Positions 1-5,601 of a stretch of DNA of 8,229 nt are shown piece after piece. How positions within the stretch are numbered: position 1 is the first letter of the stretch; each line of letters begins with the position of its first letter. Made by a program: the position numbers and the translations under genes. Source of the DNA: Treponema sp. (GTDB taxonomy: Bacteria > Spirochaetota > Spirochaetia > Treponematales > Treponemataceae); the NCBI GenBank assembly GCA_003447785.1, contig DLYJ01000149.1:1-8229 (forward strand). The letters run 5' to 3'. Below the pieces are notes generated by a model that was given only the letters and a program-made list of their open reading frames with translations, was not told where the DNA came from and made no database searches.

Positions 1-59
1 TCGTATTTTTTTCCAAGAAGATTAAAAAAGAGTTTTTCGTTTACTTCGATTTTTGGCAT
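1..59 (-). CDS. pheT: Phenylalanyl-tRNA synthetase beta chain, N-terminal fragment (archaeal/spirochaete type)
   Basis: Only the first 19 codons are in the window; the rest lies beyond the left edge. The minus-strand reading begins MPKIEVNEKLFF and continues NLLGKKY. I recognise this as the N-terminus of the PheT subunit found in archaea and in Treponema/Borrelia, which differs from the usual bacterial PheT start. PheT forms a heterotetramer with PheS and charges tRNA-Phe in the cytoplasm. The ATG (complement of 57-59) has a clear SD, GAGGA, at about 66-70. A good promoter lies upstream (113-141), giving a leader of roughly 47 nt. The call rests on a short peptide and on memory of the family, so another protein cannot be excluded. 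Confidence 0.7.
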   Translation of the reverse strand, partial: MPKIEVNEKLFFNLLGKKY

Positions 60-80
60 GATTTTCCTCGATTTTTAAAG

Positions 81-101
81 ATGCTGAAATGAATCCAGCA
101 T
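81..101 (-). other. Small stem-loop at the 5' end of the pheT leader
   Basis: ATGCTG (81-86) and CAGCAT (96-101) form a perfect 6-bp inverted repeat with a 9-nt loop. The predicted pheT transcript starts near 106, so the hairpin would sit at the extreme 5' end of the leader, before the SD. This could protect the mRNA end or be chance. No T-run follows, so it is not a terminator. Confidence 0.3.
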
Positions 102-112
102 AACAATGTTTA

Positions 113-141
113 ATTATATAGAAAAAAATGAAAACTCTCAA
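113..141 (-). promoter_or_regulatory. pheT promoter (sigma70 type)
   Basis: Read on the minus strand: TTGAGA at 141-136 (5 of 6 to TTGACA), a 17-nt spacer, then a perfect TATAAT at 118-113. Predicted transcription start is near 106, about 47 nt before the pheT ATG. Its -35 is separated by only 3 bp from the -35 of the divergent yhbY promoter. Confidence 0.7.
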
Positions 142-144
142 CTG

Positions 145-173
145 TTGTTTTTTAATGGCATAAAACTTATAAT
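145..173 (+). promoter_or_regulatory. yhbY promoter, predicted to start on the ATG (leaderless)
   Basis: TTGTTT at 145-150, a 17-nt spacer and a perfect TATAAT at 168-173. Counting the last -10 base as -7 places +1 exactly on the A of the yhbY ATG at 180. There is no SD in the short gap (GTCAGC). The string TATAATGTCAGCATG recurs almost exactly at the flavoprotein start near 7761. Confidence 0.7.
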
Positions 174-179
174 GTCAGC

Positions 180-494
180 ATGGAAATTAACGCAAAACAG
201 AGAAAATTTTTGGAGAAGAATGCTCAGGGCTTGAATGCGCTTGTACAGGTCGGTGGAGCCGGAGTCACTGAAAATCAGATTGCCCAGATTTCACGACTGC
301 TGGAAGAACATGAGCTTATCAAAGTAAAGTTCAACGAGTTTAAAGACGAAAAGCGAGAGTTGAGCAATGAAATCGCGCAAAAAACCGACTCAACAAAGGT
401 TCGCCTGATTGGCAATGTGCTGATTCTCTATCGTCCGGCAAAAGAAGCTAACGACCGTAAGTTTGAAAAGGATTTGAACAAACTGGAGAAATAG
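180..494 (+). CDS. yhbY: YhbY-family RNA-binding protein (CRM domain)
   Basis: A 104-aa single-domain CRM/YhbY protein, the usual length for the family. Members bind pre-50S ribosomal particles and are linked to large-subunit assembly in the cytoplasm. The N-terminal LNALVQVGGAGVTE segment carries the GxxG loop (residues 25-28, GGAG) typical of CRM domains. The helix NQIAQISRLLEEHELIKVKF follows, and the last strand is VRLIGNVLILYRP. The C-terminal tail is short and charged. The start is fixed by the promoter: TATAAT ends 6 nt before the ATG and no SD exists, so the mRNA is probably leaderless. The gene stands alone, divergent from pheT, and ends at a hairpin terminator about 7 nt after its TAG. 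Family assignment is firm; the exact role in this organism is inferred. Confidence 0.92.
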   Translation: MEINAKQRKFLEKNAQGLNALVQVGGAGVTENQIAQISRLLEEHELIKVKFNEFKDEKRELSNEIAQKTDSTKVRLIGNVLILYRPAKEANDRKFEKDLNKLEK

Positions 495-500
495 GGACTT

Positions 501-546
501 TTGAGTAACGCCGAAAACGAAGGGCGTTACTGTCTCAAGCTTTTTT
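501..546 (+). terminator. Intrinsic terminator of yhbY in a convergent gene end
   Basis: AGTAACGCC (504-512) pairs perfectly with GGCGTTACT (523-531) around a 10-nt loop. Outer TTGAG/CTCAA bases can extend the stem with a small bulge to 538, followed by TTTTTT at 541-546. The T-run overlaps the last codons of the convergent NUDIX gene. The same hairpin lies just past the NUDIX stop, but on that strand it has no T-run, so it works best in the + direction. Confidence 0.7.
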
Positions 547-1005
547 ACCGTTCAAAACAGCTTCAATCAGCTTTCCTTTTTTGTAGACGAGTTTGAGCGA
601 AAAGAAGGGGGCATTTTCCCGGAGCAGTCTGAAGAAAATTTTGTCGCCTTCCCACAGCTCCAGCTCGTCGATTTTGTCTATCGGGTACCATTCAAGCTTT
701 CCTTCATCACAATCAATAATTTGGCCATGAAAACTATCGGTAGTAAACAAATGCATATATTCGGCCGGGTCATCATCAGAAATGAAAGTCACGATTCCTC
801 GAAATCTAAAACTATCGATAGTTAGCCCTGTTTCTTCCTTGACTTCCCTAAAAAGGCAGTCTTCCGGGCTTTCGCCTTCTTCAAAGTGTCCGCCGACACC
901 AATCCACTTGTCGTGGTTGATGTCATTCTTTTTGGTGACACGATGCAGCATGAGATAGCAGCCGTCTTTTTCGATGTAGCATAGTGTGGTGAGTGGAGAT
1001 TTCAT
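535..1005 (-). CDS. NUDIX hydrolase, probably 8-oxo-dGTP diphosphatase-like
   Basis: 156 aa. A complete NUDIX box (Gx5Ex7REUxEExGU) runs from G39 to L61: GHFEEGE, then SPEDCLF, then REVKEETGL. It coordinates Mg2+ for hydrolysis of a nucleoside diphosphate linked to another group. The preceding DKWIGVGG and the opening TTLCYIEKDGCYLMLHR fit the MutT/8-oxo-dGTP diphosphatase subgroup of nucleotide-pool cleaners, but substrate cannot be proved from sequence. The frame stays open to 1071, but I chose the ATG at 1005 because the fold begins there and the longer form would overlap the CAP gene. No SD precedes this ATG. A weak -10 (TACACT with an upstream TG) lies 6 nt before it, suggesting either leaderless initiation or coupling to the CAP gene, which ends 26 nt upstream. 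Confidence 0.88.
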   Translation of the reverse strand: MKSPLTTLCYIEKDGCYLMLHRVTKKNDINHDKWIGVGGHFEEGESPEDCLFREVKEETGLTIDSFRFRGIVTFISDDDPAEYMHLFTTDSFHGQIIDCDEGKLEWYPIDKIDELELWEGDKIFFRLLRENAPFFSLKLVYKKGKLIEAVLNGKKA

Positions 1006-1011
1006 GGGGAA

Positions 1012-1020
1012 AGTGTAACA
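1012..1020 (-). promoter_or_regulatory. Possible extended -10 for a leaderless NUDIX transcript
   Basis: On the minus strand, TGT followed by TACACT (1017-1012; 4 of 6 to TATAAT) lies 6 nt before the NUDIX ATG, so +1 would be the A of the ATG. No convincing -35 is present at 17 nt. It is weak evidence alone, but the spacing matches the stronger leaderless promoters at yhbY and at the flavoprotein gene. Confidence 0.3.
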
Positions 1021-1031
1021 GAAAAATAAAA

Positions 1032-1769
1032 TTATTTCTCCATATAGCCACCAGCATAGGTGATTACACAAACTGAACCGTAAGCTTTGTGCTTTTTCGT
1101 ATAGCCAACACCAGTTGATGAAAAATCTTTGTTCATAATGTTTTTGCGATGGCCACGGCTCGAAACTCCGTCGTCAATCAAAAGCTGAACGACAATGTCT
1201 CGACCAGACTTTGCGCCATAATCAATATTTTCACCGGCTGTTTTGAAAGTACCATATTTTTTGATTCGGCTGAATGGATCGCTTCCGTCAACGCCTGTGT
1301 GACCTGTCTGATTTGTTTCGCCTTGTGTGCTTGAATGGTATTGTGCAGCGAGGGAAAGCCCCTTCTCGGGATTTAGAATGGAAAGTGGCTTAGATTTTTT
1401 CATGTAAGAAATACACTCGTTAACAACCGTAATACCTTCATTTGTTACAATGCTGTCATTGTATATTTTTCCGTCAAACTTTTTTGTTCTGGGGGTGATA
1501 TATAATTCTGCATACAGAGTTGGATTTGAGCGGGCTTTGTTCATTTCAAGGATGACATCTTTTTCGATAGTTGAAAGATAATCAACATTTCGGGCAGTGT
1601 CGAGCTTTGCGATGTCCCATTTATCTGTGTCCTGATTCTTCTTTGACATTGAGTCTTCAGATTTTTTATTCATTGAGGCGGAAAAACTGTTAAGTTTGTC
1701 GAGCGTAGCACAACTGAAAAAGAGCTGTGTTAAGAGGAAGATGACGGATAAAGTAAGAAGTCGTTTCAT
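1032..1769 (-). CDS. CAP/SCP-domain lipoprotein
   Basis: 245 aa. The N-terminus is a lipoprotein signal: KR, a hydrophobic stretch, then LFFSC with the lipidated Cys at 20, a lipobox with bulky residues as spirochaetes tolerate. A polar linker (about 21-65) follows, then a CAP (cysteine-rich secretory/antigen 5/PR-1) domain, about 66-243. Visible hallmarks are EMNKARSNP, H145, GHTG (H157), GEN (E180), GHRKNIM (H207), GVGY and the final CVITYAGG strand. The His/Glu residues match the usual CAP cavity. The protein should be tethered to a membrane facing the periplasm or the cell surface; bacterial CAP proteins have no single agreed activity. The SD AGGAGA lies 5 nt before the ATG, and a promoter is at 1812-1840. 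The NUDIX gene follows 26 nt downstream and may be co-transcribed. Confidence 0.9.
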   Translation of the reverse strand: MKRLLTLSVIFLLTQLFFSCATLDKLNSFSASMNKKSEDSMSKKNQDTDKWDIAKLDTARNVDYLSTIEKDVILEMNKARSNPTLYAELYITPRTKKFDGKIYNDSIVTNEGITVVNECISYMKKSKPLSILNPEKGLSLAAQYHSSTQGETNQTGHTGVDGSDPFSRIKKYGTFKTAGENIDYGAKSGRDIVVQLLIDDGVSSRGHRKNIMNKDFSSTGVGYTKKHKAYGSVCVITYAGGYMEK

Positions 1770-1811
1770 GGGAATCTCCTTTTTTGGTGGATATTTTACC
1801 TTATTGGTAAT

Positions 1812-1840
1812 ATTTTAGAACTGATTTCATTTTACGGCAA
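1812..1840 (-). promoter_or_regulatory. CAP lipoprotein promoter
   Basis: Minus strand: TTGCCG (1840-1835), a 17-nt spacer, TAAAAT (1817-1812). The start would be near 1805, leaving a leader of about 36 nt with an AAGGAGA SD. The promoter begins within 10 bp of the end of the 45-aa gene, so CAP-NUDIX looks like a separate unit. A small inverted repeat TTACC-ttatt-GGTAA (1796-1810) overlaps the predicted start and could be an operator. Confidence 0.5.
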
Positions 1841-1848
1841 GAAAATTT

Positions 1849-1986
1849 TTATTTGTTAAGAAACCAATCTGCACAAGCGAAAGCTCTTTGTGCCTGTTTT
1901 ATTAACTCTAAGGCTTCCCAGGCATTAATTTTTTTTGCTTCTTCACATAGTATGTTAAAAAGGCGGTCAATCTCATCTTTACTCAT
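1849..1986 (-). CDS. Small protein of unknown function (45 aa), overlapping the 453-aa gene
   Basis: 45 aa, starting MSKDEIDRLFNIL and ending ACADWFLNK; likely one or two amphipathic helices, with no signal peptide or membrane segment. The case for a real gene is structural. Its ATG overlaps the end of the upstream gene in the arrangement ATGAGTAA (8-nt overlap), and an AAGGAA SD lies 8 nt before the ATG. That is typical of translational coupling, and the frame stops cleanly just before the next promoter. Composition fits a soluble protein (11 acidic or amide and several Lys/Arg residues, two Cys). I do not recognise a family. It may bind or regulate the 453-aa protein, in the manner of small co-encoded partners; that is inference only. 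Confidence 0.6.
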   Translation of the reverse strand: MSKDEIDRLFNILCEEAKKINAWEALELIKQAQRAFACADWFLNK

Positions 1987-3340
1987 AAATATTTCCTTGC
2001 TTAATAGATCTCAAATAATTGTGCATTTCGATTCCTTCAAAATAAATGCTGTTTTCCATACAAAGGTCAAATGCTTCGTGTATTTGATTTTCTGTAAGAT
2101 TCCTTCTAAGACTTTTATGATAGATAGAGAAATAAGCCTTGAATGTTTCTGTTGCAGGACAATCTTTGTCAAAATTCTGCAGAATACTTAGAATGTCTTT
2201 CTCTGAATTTAAGGGTCTTTCCCAAGCGGCTTTAAATGTTTCTAACATTGCATTTGTTTTTTCTTCATGATTGGGGATAAGGAAGTCTTCCGGTTTTTTA
2301 CGAGAAACATCACCTGTAATGATTTTTATAAGTTCCTGCGCATTCTCATCACCTACAAATTTTGGCAACGAAGCGCAAAAGTTTTCCAGACAATATGCTA
2401 CGAACATCCTTGATTGAAAGATTTGGTAAGCTGCGAGATATTTGCTGTCTTTGTTTAGAATTTCCCATAAATTTTTATCATTTTGCTCGTTGCTGAAAAG
2501 CTTTTTAAAGGTTGACCATTTTCGGTTTCCTGGCTTTTTTAGCAATTTTTCAAATGATGTAGAAACTCCAAGTTCTCCTCTGAAAACAATTTCTAATATA
2601 CTTTCATAAACCTTGTCAGATGAAAGAGCTTTCTTAAATTCTTTGATTACCCATGTAAAGAAAGTTTTGTTATTTTTTTTGTAAAATCGTACATCAGAAA
2701 TTGAATAAGAATATTCGGGACGAAAACATCGAATCTGCCATTCATGATATTCATTCCATTTCTCTTCAGACATGAACTCATCTTTTGTCGAAGAAATCAT
2801 TTGATTTTCTTCTGTTCGCTTAGATTTTTCATTATTGTAATTTTCGCAGGAGATTTCTGTATAAAAGTTTTTTGCAATCATATAAGATAAAGCATCAGTG
2901 AAAGATTCATAGAAGAAATTATCATTAAAATTAAAATCTGAAAAATACTTATAAAGTTCATTAAATGAAGTCCAATATTTGTCTGATGCATTTTTTTCAG
3001 AAAACATCATCGATTTATCAGAAAACTCTCCTTCAGTAAATGCTTTTATACAATTGATAATTGCATTATCGATTTCGGAATAAGAATTCATATCACCATT
3101 ATTCATTGAGCGAACTTTCTGCTTCAGATTATTTGGTTTTAAATTTTCATTATATTTGAAAATTATTTCTGGAAATCCTTCGCCCATAGTTTTCAGGAAT
3201 AAATCTAACATCTTTGCTTTGTAAGTGTAGTAGTTTTCAAGCATATAATTCTCCAGAAGGGTTTTATAAATTAAGTATTGGCTAAGATTGAAAGAAAGGA
3301 AAGTCCCTCCTTGGTTAAAAAGTGATTGCTGAAACTGCAT
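1979..3340 (-). CDS. Protein of unknown function (453 aa), AT-rich gene
   Basis: A 453-aa, mostly helical, aromatic- and Asn/Lys-rich protein with no signal peptide and no membrane segment, so probably cytoplasmic. I recognise no domain. The N-terminal 60 residues are rich in Tyr/Leu/Phe (LSQYLIYKTLLENY onward) and look like one long helical hairpin. The middle (about 80-200) is acidic and low-complexity. The C-terminal half (about 270-450) looks like a helical domain. An in-frame stop 9 nt before the ATG limits the start to 3340 or TTG 3343, but neither has an SD. A second ATG at 3244 does have GGAG 6 nt upstream, so the product may be 421 aa. The gene is visibly more AT-rich than its neighbours. 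It follows the repeat-protein gene by 77 nt and overlaps the 45-aa gene by 8 nt. Confidence 0.75.
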   Translation of the reverse strand: MQFQQSLFNQGGTFLSFNLSQYLIYKTLLENYMLENYYTYKAKMLDLFLKTMGEGFPEIIFKYNENLKPNNLKQKVRSMNNGDMNSYSEIDNAIINCIKAFTEGEFSDKSMMFSEKNASDKYWTSFNELYKYFSDFNFNDNFFYESFTDALSYMIAKNFYTEISCENYNNEKSKRTEENQMISSTKDEFMSEEKWNEYHEWQIRCFRPEYSYSISDVRFYKKNNKTFFTWVIKEFKKALSSDKVYESILEIVFRGELGVSTSFEKLLKKPGNRKWSTFKKLFSNEQNDKNLWEILNKDSKYLAAYQIFQSRMFVAYCLENFCASLPKFVGDENAQELIKIITGDVSRKKPEDFLIPNHEEKTNAMLETFKAAWERPLNSEKDILSILQNFDKDCPATETFKAYFSIYHKSLRRNLTENQIHEAFDLCMENSIYFEGIEMHNYLRSIKQGNIYE

Positions 3341-3417
3341 CAAAATTTAACCGTGGAGGGCGAAAAACCTGTCTATATATTATCGCTAAATTCTTTTGCT
3401 CTTTTTTTCAGTTTGCA

Positions 3418-4587
3418 TCACTTTTTCTTGAAAATCTCACTATCGCTGCTGTAGGTTCCAAGTTGTGATATATCTATAGAGGCGAAAAATTCTTTCAGCC
3501 TAGTTTCTGAAAATAAATCCGAGTTGTTTGTAATTTGCGGATAGGGACTTGAGGCTCTAGGTTTGATTTTTGCTTTGGTTGTCTTGTTTGCCTGTTGGAC
3601 AGGTCCTGTTTTCAAATATGAATTTAGGGCATTTTTTAGTTCCGGGCTGTTCTCATTGTAATTGTCCGTGAGGGTTTTTGAGAGTATAGAAATTGCGCAT
3701 TCGCTTTTTGGGAGTTTTTGAATGAAGTAATAGAGAGTTGCATGTTTTTTGGGAAGTTTCCGTTCTTCTATAATATTGTCAATTGCTCTGGTAATTTCTT
3801 TGTAGGTTGTGAAATCTGATTTTGTATTTAGGCCGAGGCTTTTTGCATCAGAATATTCTTCGTTATTTGTGAATCCGGCTTCGGTTGCGGTTTTTTCTTC
3901 TCCGGCGTTTGAGAAGCCTTTTGACTTTGCAGCTTGATATTCATCTTTTGTCTTAAAACCTTTCGCAGAGTAATTGAGGTATTCCTTGTAATCCTTATAA
4001 TTTGCATAGCCCATTTTTTTTGCTTCATAGTAGGCATCGGATTCTTGGTTTTTGGGATTGTTTTCGATGACTGCCAGATATTTTTGGCCGGATATAAAAT
4101 TTGTTTCTGATTTGAAGGCTTTGTAGAGAACGAATCCATTTTTATATGCCTCGTTTGCATCAGCAACATTATGGAATGAATTGCGTGTGTAATAATAGAA
4201 GAATTCAGCATCATCTATACCGAGTGATTTTGCCTGCTCATAATCATATGCGCTCTTGTAATTTGAGTTCTTTCCAGCTTTATAGTCTGCAAGGGTTTTG
4301 TATCCTTCCAGCGAAAAGATGAAATATGTATTTTCTGCAATAACGAAAGCTTCGTTACTTTTTGTAAGCGGTTGAAAGGATAAAGCGGATGACGGCCTTG
4401 TTTCTATATCATATTGCAGAAAGACAAGTGAAATATCATAGTTTCGTATTATTGCTTCAAAATCCTCAATTGTTTTTATGCGAACCATTGGAAGGTTTTG
4501 TTTTGAGCTGATTTCTATATACTTCAATTCCGCAAATGCGTTTAAGCTAAGAAATAATGTCATTAAAATTACGAAAAATCGTTTCAT
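3418..4587 (-). CDS. Secreted protein with about 14-residue helical repeats
   Basis: 389 aa with a Sec signal peptide, cut likely after LNAFA (residue 19), so periplasmic or exported. The ATG at 4587 is chosen because it begins the signal peptide and has an AAAGGAGA SD; the upstream in-frame ATG has neither. After a non-repeated N-terminal domain (about 20-95) comes a repeat region (about 96-265). The clearest units are DEYQAAKSKGFSNA, GEEKTATEAGFTNN and EEYSDAKSLGLNTK (about 215-256), each 14 residues with consensus EYxxAKxxGF. Looser copies occur before them (YDYEQAKSLGI, NEAYKNGF, AYYEAKKMGY). Such short helix-turn units usually stack into a solenoid or extended rod for protein binding. 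The rest is a basic, Pro/Ser/Thr linker and a short C-terminal segment. I do not recognise a named family. No promoter is evident; the gene may be read from the beta-barrel gene upstream. Confidence 0.82.
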   Translation of the reverse strand: MKRFFVILMTLFLSLNAFAELKYIEISSKQNLPMVRIKTIEDFEAIIRNYDISLVFLQYDIETRPSSALSFQPLTKSNEAFVIAENTYFIFSLEGYKTLADYKAGKNSNYKSAYDYEQAKSLGIDDAEFFYYYTRNSFHNVADANEAYKNGFVLYKAFKSETNFISGQKYLAVIENNPKNQESDAYYEAKKMGYANYKDYKEYLNYSAKGFKTKDEYQAAKSKGFSNAGEEKTATEAGFTNNEEYSDAKSLGLNTKSDFTTYKEITRAIDNIIEERKLPKKHATLYYFIQKLPKSECAISILSKTLTDNYNENSPELKNALNSYLKTGPVQQANKTTKAKIKPRASSPYPQITNNSDLFSETRLKEFFASIDISQLGTYSSDSEIFKKK

Positions 4588-4620
4588 AATAATCTCCTTT
4601 GGTGCAGATGAATTCTTCAC

Positions 4621-4736
4621 CTGGCTCGCAAAAGCCCGCCCCGCTATGGAGTGGTGGCGAAGCCAGTCGGGAGCGTGAGCGGACGACCGAGGGTTACCGA
4701 GCCACGGAACAGCGATAGACGGAAAATCTGGCGCTG
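4621..4736. repeat. GC-rich structured intergenic element (probable dispersed repeat)
   Basis: This 116-bp block is strikingly GC-rich against AT-rich flanks and lies between two minus-strand genes. It contains nested inverted repeats. CTGGCT (4621-4626) pairs with AGCCAG (4661-4666), enclosing a second stem CGCCCCGC/GTGGTGGCG (4637-4644/4651-4659, one bulge). TGGCTCG (4622-4628) can instead pair with CGAGCCA (4698-4704). CAGCG (4710-4714) pairs with CGCTG (4732-4736). ACCGAG occurs twice (4686-4691, 4696-4701). There is no SD, start codon context or tRNA shape in it. Such composition and folding fit a dispersed, REP-like or small non-autonomous element. It could also act as a processing or partial termination site between the genes. 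Copy number cannot be tested from one window. Confidence 0.55.
4710..4736 (-). other. Hairpin directly after the beta-barrel gene stop
   Basis: CAGCG/CGCTG arms (4732-4736 and 4710-4714) plus an inner AGA/TCT pair form a hairpin starting 2 nt after the TAA of the beta-barrel gene, within the GC-rich element. There is no T-run next to it, so it is more likely a 3'-end stabiliser or attenuating hairpin than a complete intrinsic terminator. Confidence 0.35.
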
Positions 4737-4738
4737 AA

Positions 4739-5446
4739 TTAGAATGTATAGCTTATGCCTACTTTCGGGCTGAAATATGGAACGGATAGGCCATGTGTGT
4801 TAGTGTCGGCATAAATTTTATTCGTTGTCTTTCCGGATTGTGTTTTTGAATAAGTGTCATTTCGTTTTAGATTTATGAATGGTATTGAGATTGTGAAATC
4901 CGCAAGCAGGGAAATGTGTTTTGAAAGGTAGTATCTAAGCCCCAGCTCAAAATCCCACATGAATGTATAATTTTTGTATTCTTCTGTTTCTGTTGTGCTT
5001 GTTGTTTTTTGTTCAATTTCAGCAGAAGAAATTCCGAATGTTAAACCTGTTCCGGCAATAAATCTTAGATTTCCTTTTGAGAATACAATTTCTGGTTGAA
5101 AGGTTATGTAATGCGTAAGAATTGTTTTGTCATAAAATGCGCTTGAATCGCTTGAAGACTGATTATACCAAGAAAAATCATAATCAAGGTTTACGCTCAG
5201 GAAGCAATTTTCCCTGATGTCTATGACAGGCAAGTCGAGCCTTACCCGGAAATCTGGATTGAAAGTTGCTCTTGTGTAAGGCATTGTTACTGAGGAGCCT
5301 GAAATTGTGGTTGTATGGTTGAATTTTCCTTCGTAGCCGATTGCACCGAATTCCAGCCCGGCAGATATTCTGTCTTTTGCAAAAATTGTCTGTGTGGCAA
5401 AGAGCATTACAAGTGCGGCGAGTCCAAGTTTAAGCGTATTTTTCAT
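4739..5446 (-). CDS. Outer-membrane beta-barrel protein
   Basis: 235 aa with a Sec signal peptide (cut likely after TIFA, residue 23). The mature chain is built of alternating hydrophobic/polar strands separated by Ser/Thr/Asn-rich loops: about eight strands, e.g. ISAGLEFGAIGYEG, FRVRLDLPV, CFLSVNLDYDFSWY, FIAGTGLTFGI, MWDFELGLRYYL, ISLLADFTISIPFI. It ends in KVGISYTF: a C-terminal aromatic strand ending in Phe is the usual BAM recognition signal. Size and pattern fit a small 8-stranded OmpA/OmpW-like barrel in the outer membrane; no specific function can be read. SD AGAAGGAG lies 9 nt before the ATG, and a strong promoter is at 5495-5523. The divergent XRE gene and a shared inverted repeat suggest repressor control. 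Confidence 0.82.
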   Translation of the reverse strand: MKNTLKLGLAALVMLFATQTIFAKDRISAGLEFGAIGYEGKFNHTTTISGSSVTMPYTRATFNPDFRVRLDLPVIDIRENCFLSVNLDYDFSWYNQSSSDSSAFYDKTILTHYITFQPEIVFSKGNLRFIAGTGLTFGISSAEIEQKTTSTTETEEYKNYTFMWDFELGLRYYLSKHISLLADFTISIPFINLKRNDTYSKTQSGKTTNKIYADTNTHGLSVPYFSPKVGISYTF

Positions 5447-5494
5447 ATTGCATTTCTCCTTCTAAAAAGTAATTTTTTCTTCCCTTAAAGTAAT

Positions 5495-5523
5495 ATTATA
5501 AGACCGGTTTTTGCAAAAAACAA
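5495..5523 (-). promoter_or_regulatory. Beta-barrel gene promoter
   Basis: Minus strand: TTGTTT (5523-5518), a 17-nt spacer, perfect TATAAT (5500-5495). The start would be near 5488, giving a leader of about 42 nt with an SD. The -35 is the same TTGTTT seen at yhbY. Its upstream edge overlaps one arm of the inverted repeat at 5522-5553. Confidence 0.7.
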
Positions 5524-5553
5524 TAATTATATGACTTTTTAGGTATAATTATT
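5522..5553. promoter_or_regulatory. Operator-like inverted repeat between divergent genes
   Basis: AATAATTATA (5522-5531) and TATAATTATT (5544-5553) are perfect 10-bp inverted repeats, 12 bp apart (centre-to-centre 22 bp, about two helical turns). One arm touches the beta-barrel promoter -35; the other contains the only good -10 (TATAAT, 5544-5549) for the XRE gene. This is the layout of a dimeric HTH repressor binding site that controls both directions. AT-rich inverted repeats can also arise by chance. Confidence 0.5.
5544..5549 (+). promoter_or_regulatory. Probable -10 of the XRE gene
   Basis: A perfect TATAAT, but no recognisable -35 at 16-19 nt (the 17-nt position reads CAATAA). Transcription would begin near 5556, about 46 nt before the XRE ATG. 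A weak -35 fits a promoter embedded in an operator and perhaps needing an activator. Confidence 0.4.
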
Positions 5554-5601
5554 ACTTTGGTGCAAGTTTTAGAAAAATGATTGCTGGCTGATAATTTTTA
5601 T

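Noticed and set aside
1006..1071. A longer NUDIX start giving 22 extra residues
   Set aside because: It would overlap the end of the CAP gene, and the added Trp/Cys-rich residues do not belong to the NUDIX fold.
1853..2191. A 112-codon plus-strand frame opposite the 45-aa and 453-aa genes
   Set aside because: It has no SD or promoter and is antisense to two better-supported coupled genes.
3828..4214. A 128-codon frame on the minus strand inside the repeat-protein gene
   Set aside because: It is an alternate frame held open by the repeat codons (Lys/Asn/Thr-rich, no SD). The overlapping frame has a signal peptide and SD.
4621..4736. tRNA or other known structured RNA
   Set aside because: There is no cloverleaf, no TTCGA-type T-loop in the right place and no anticodon arm. 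The folds are nested hairpins instead.
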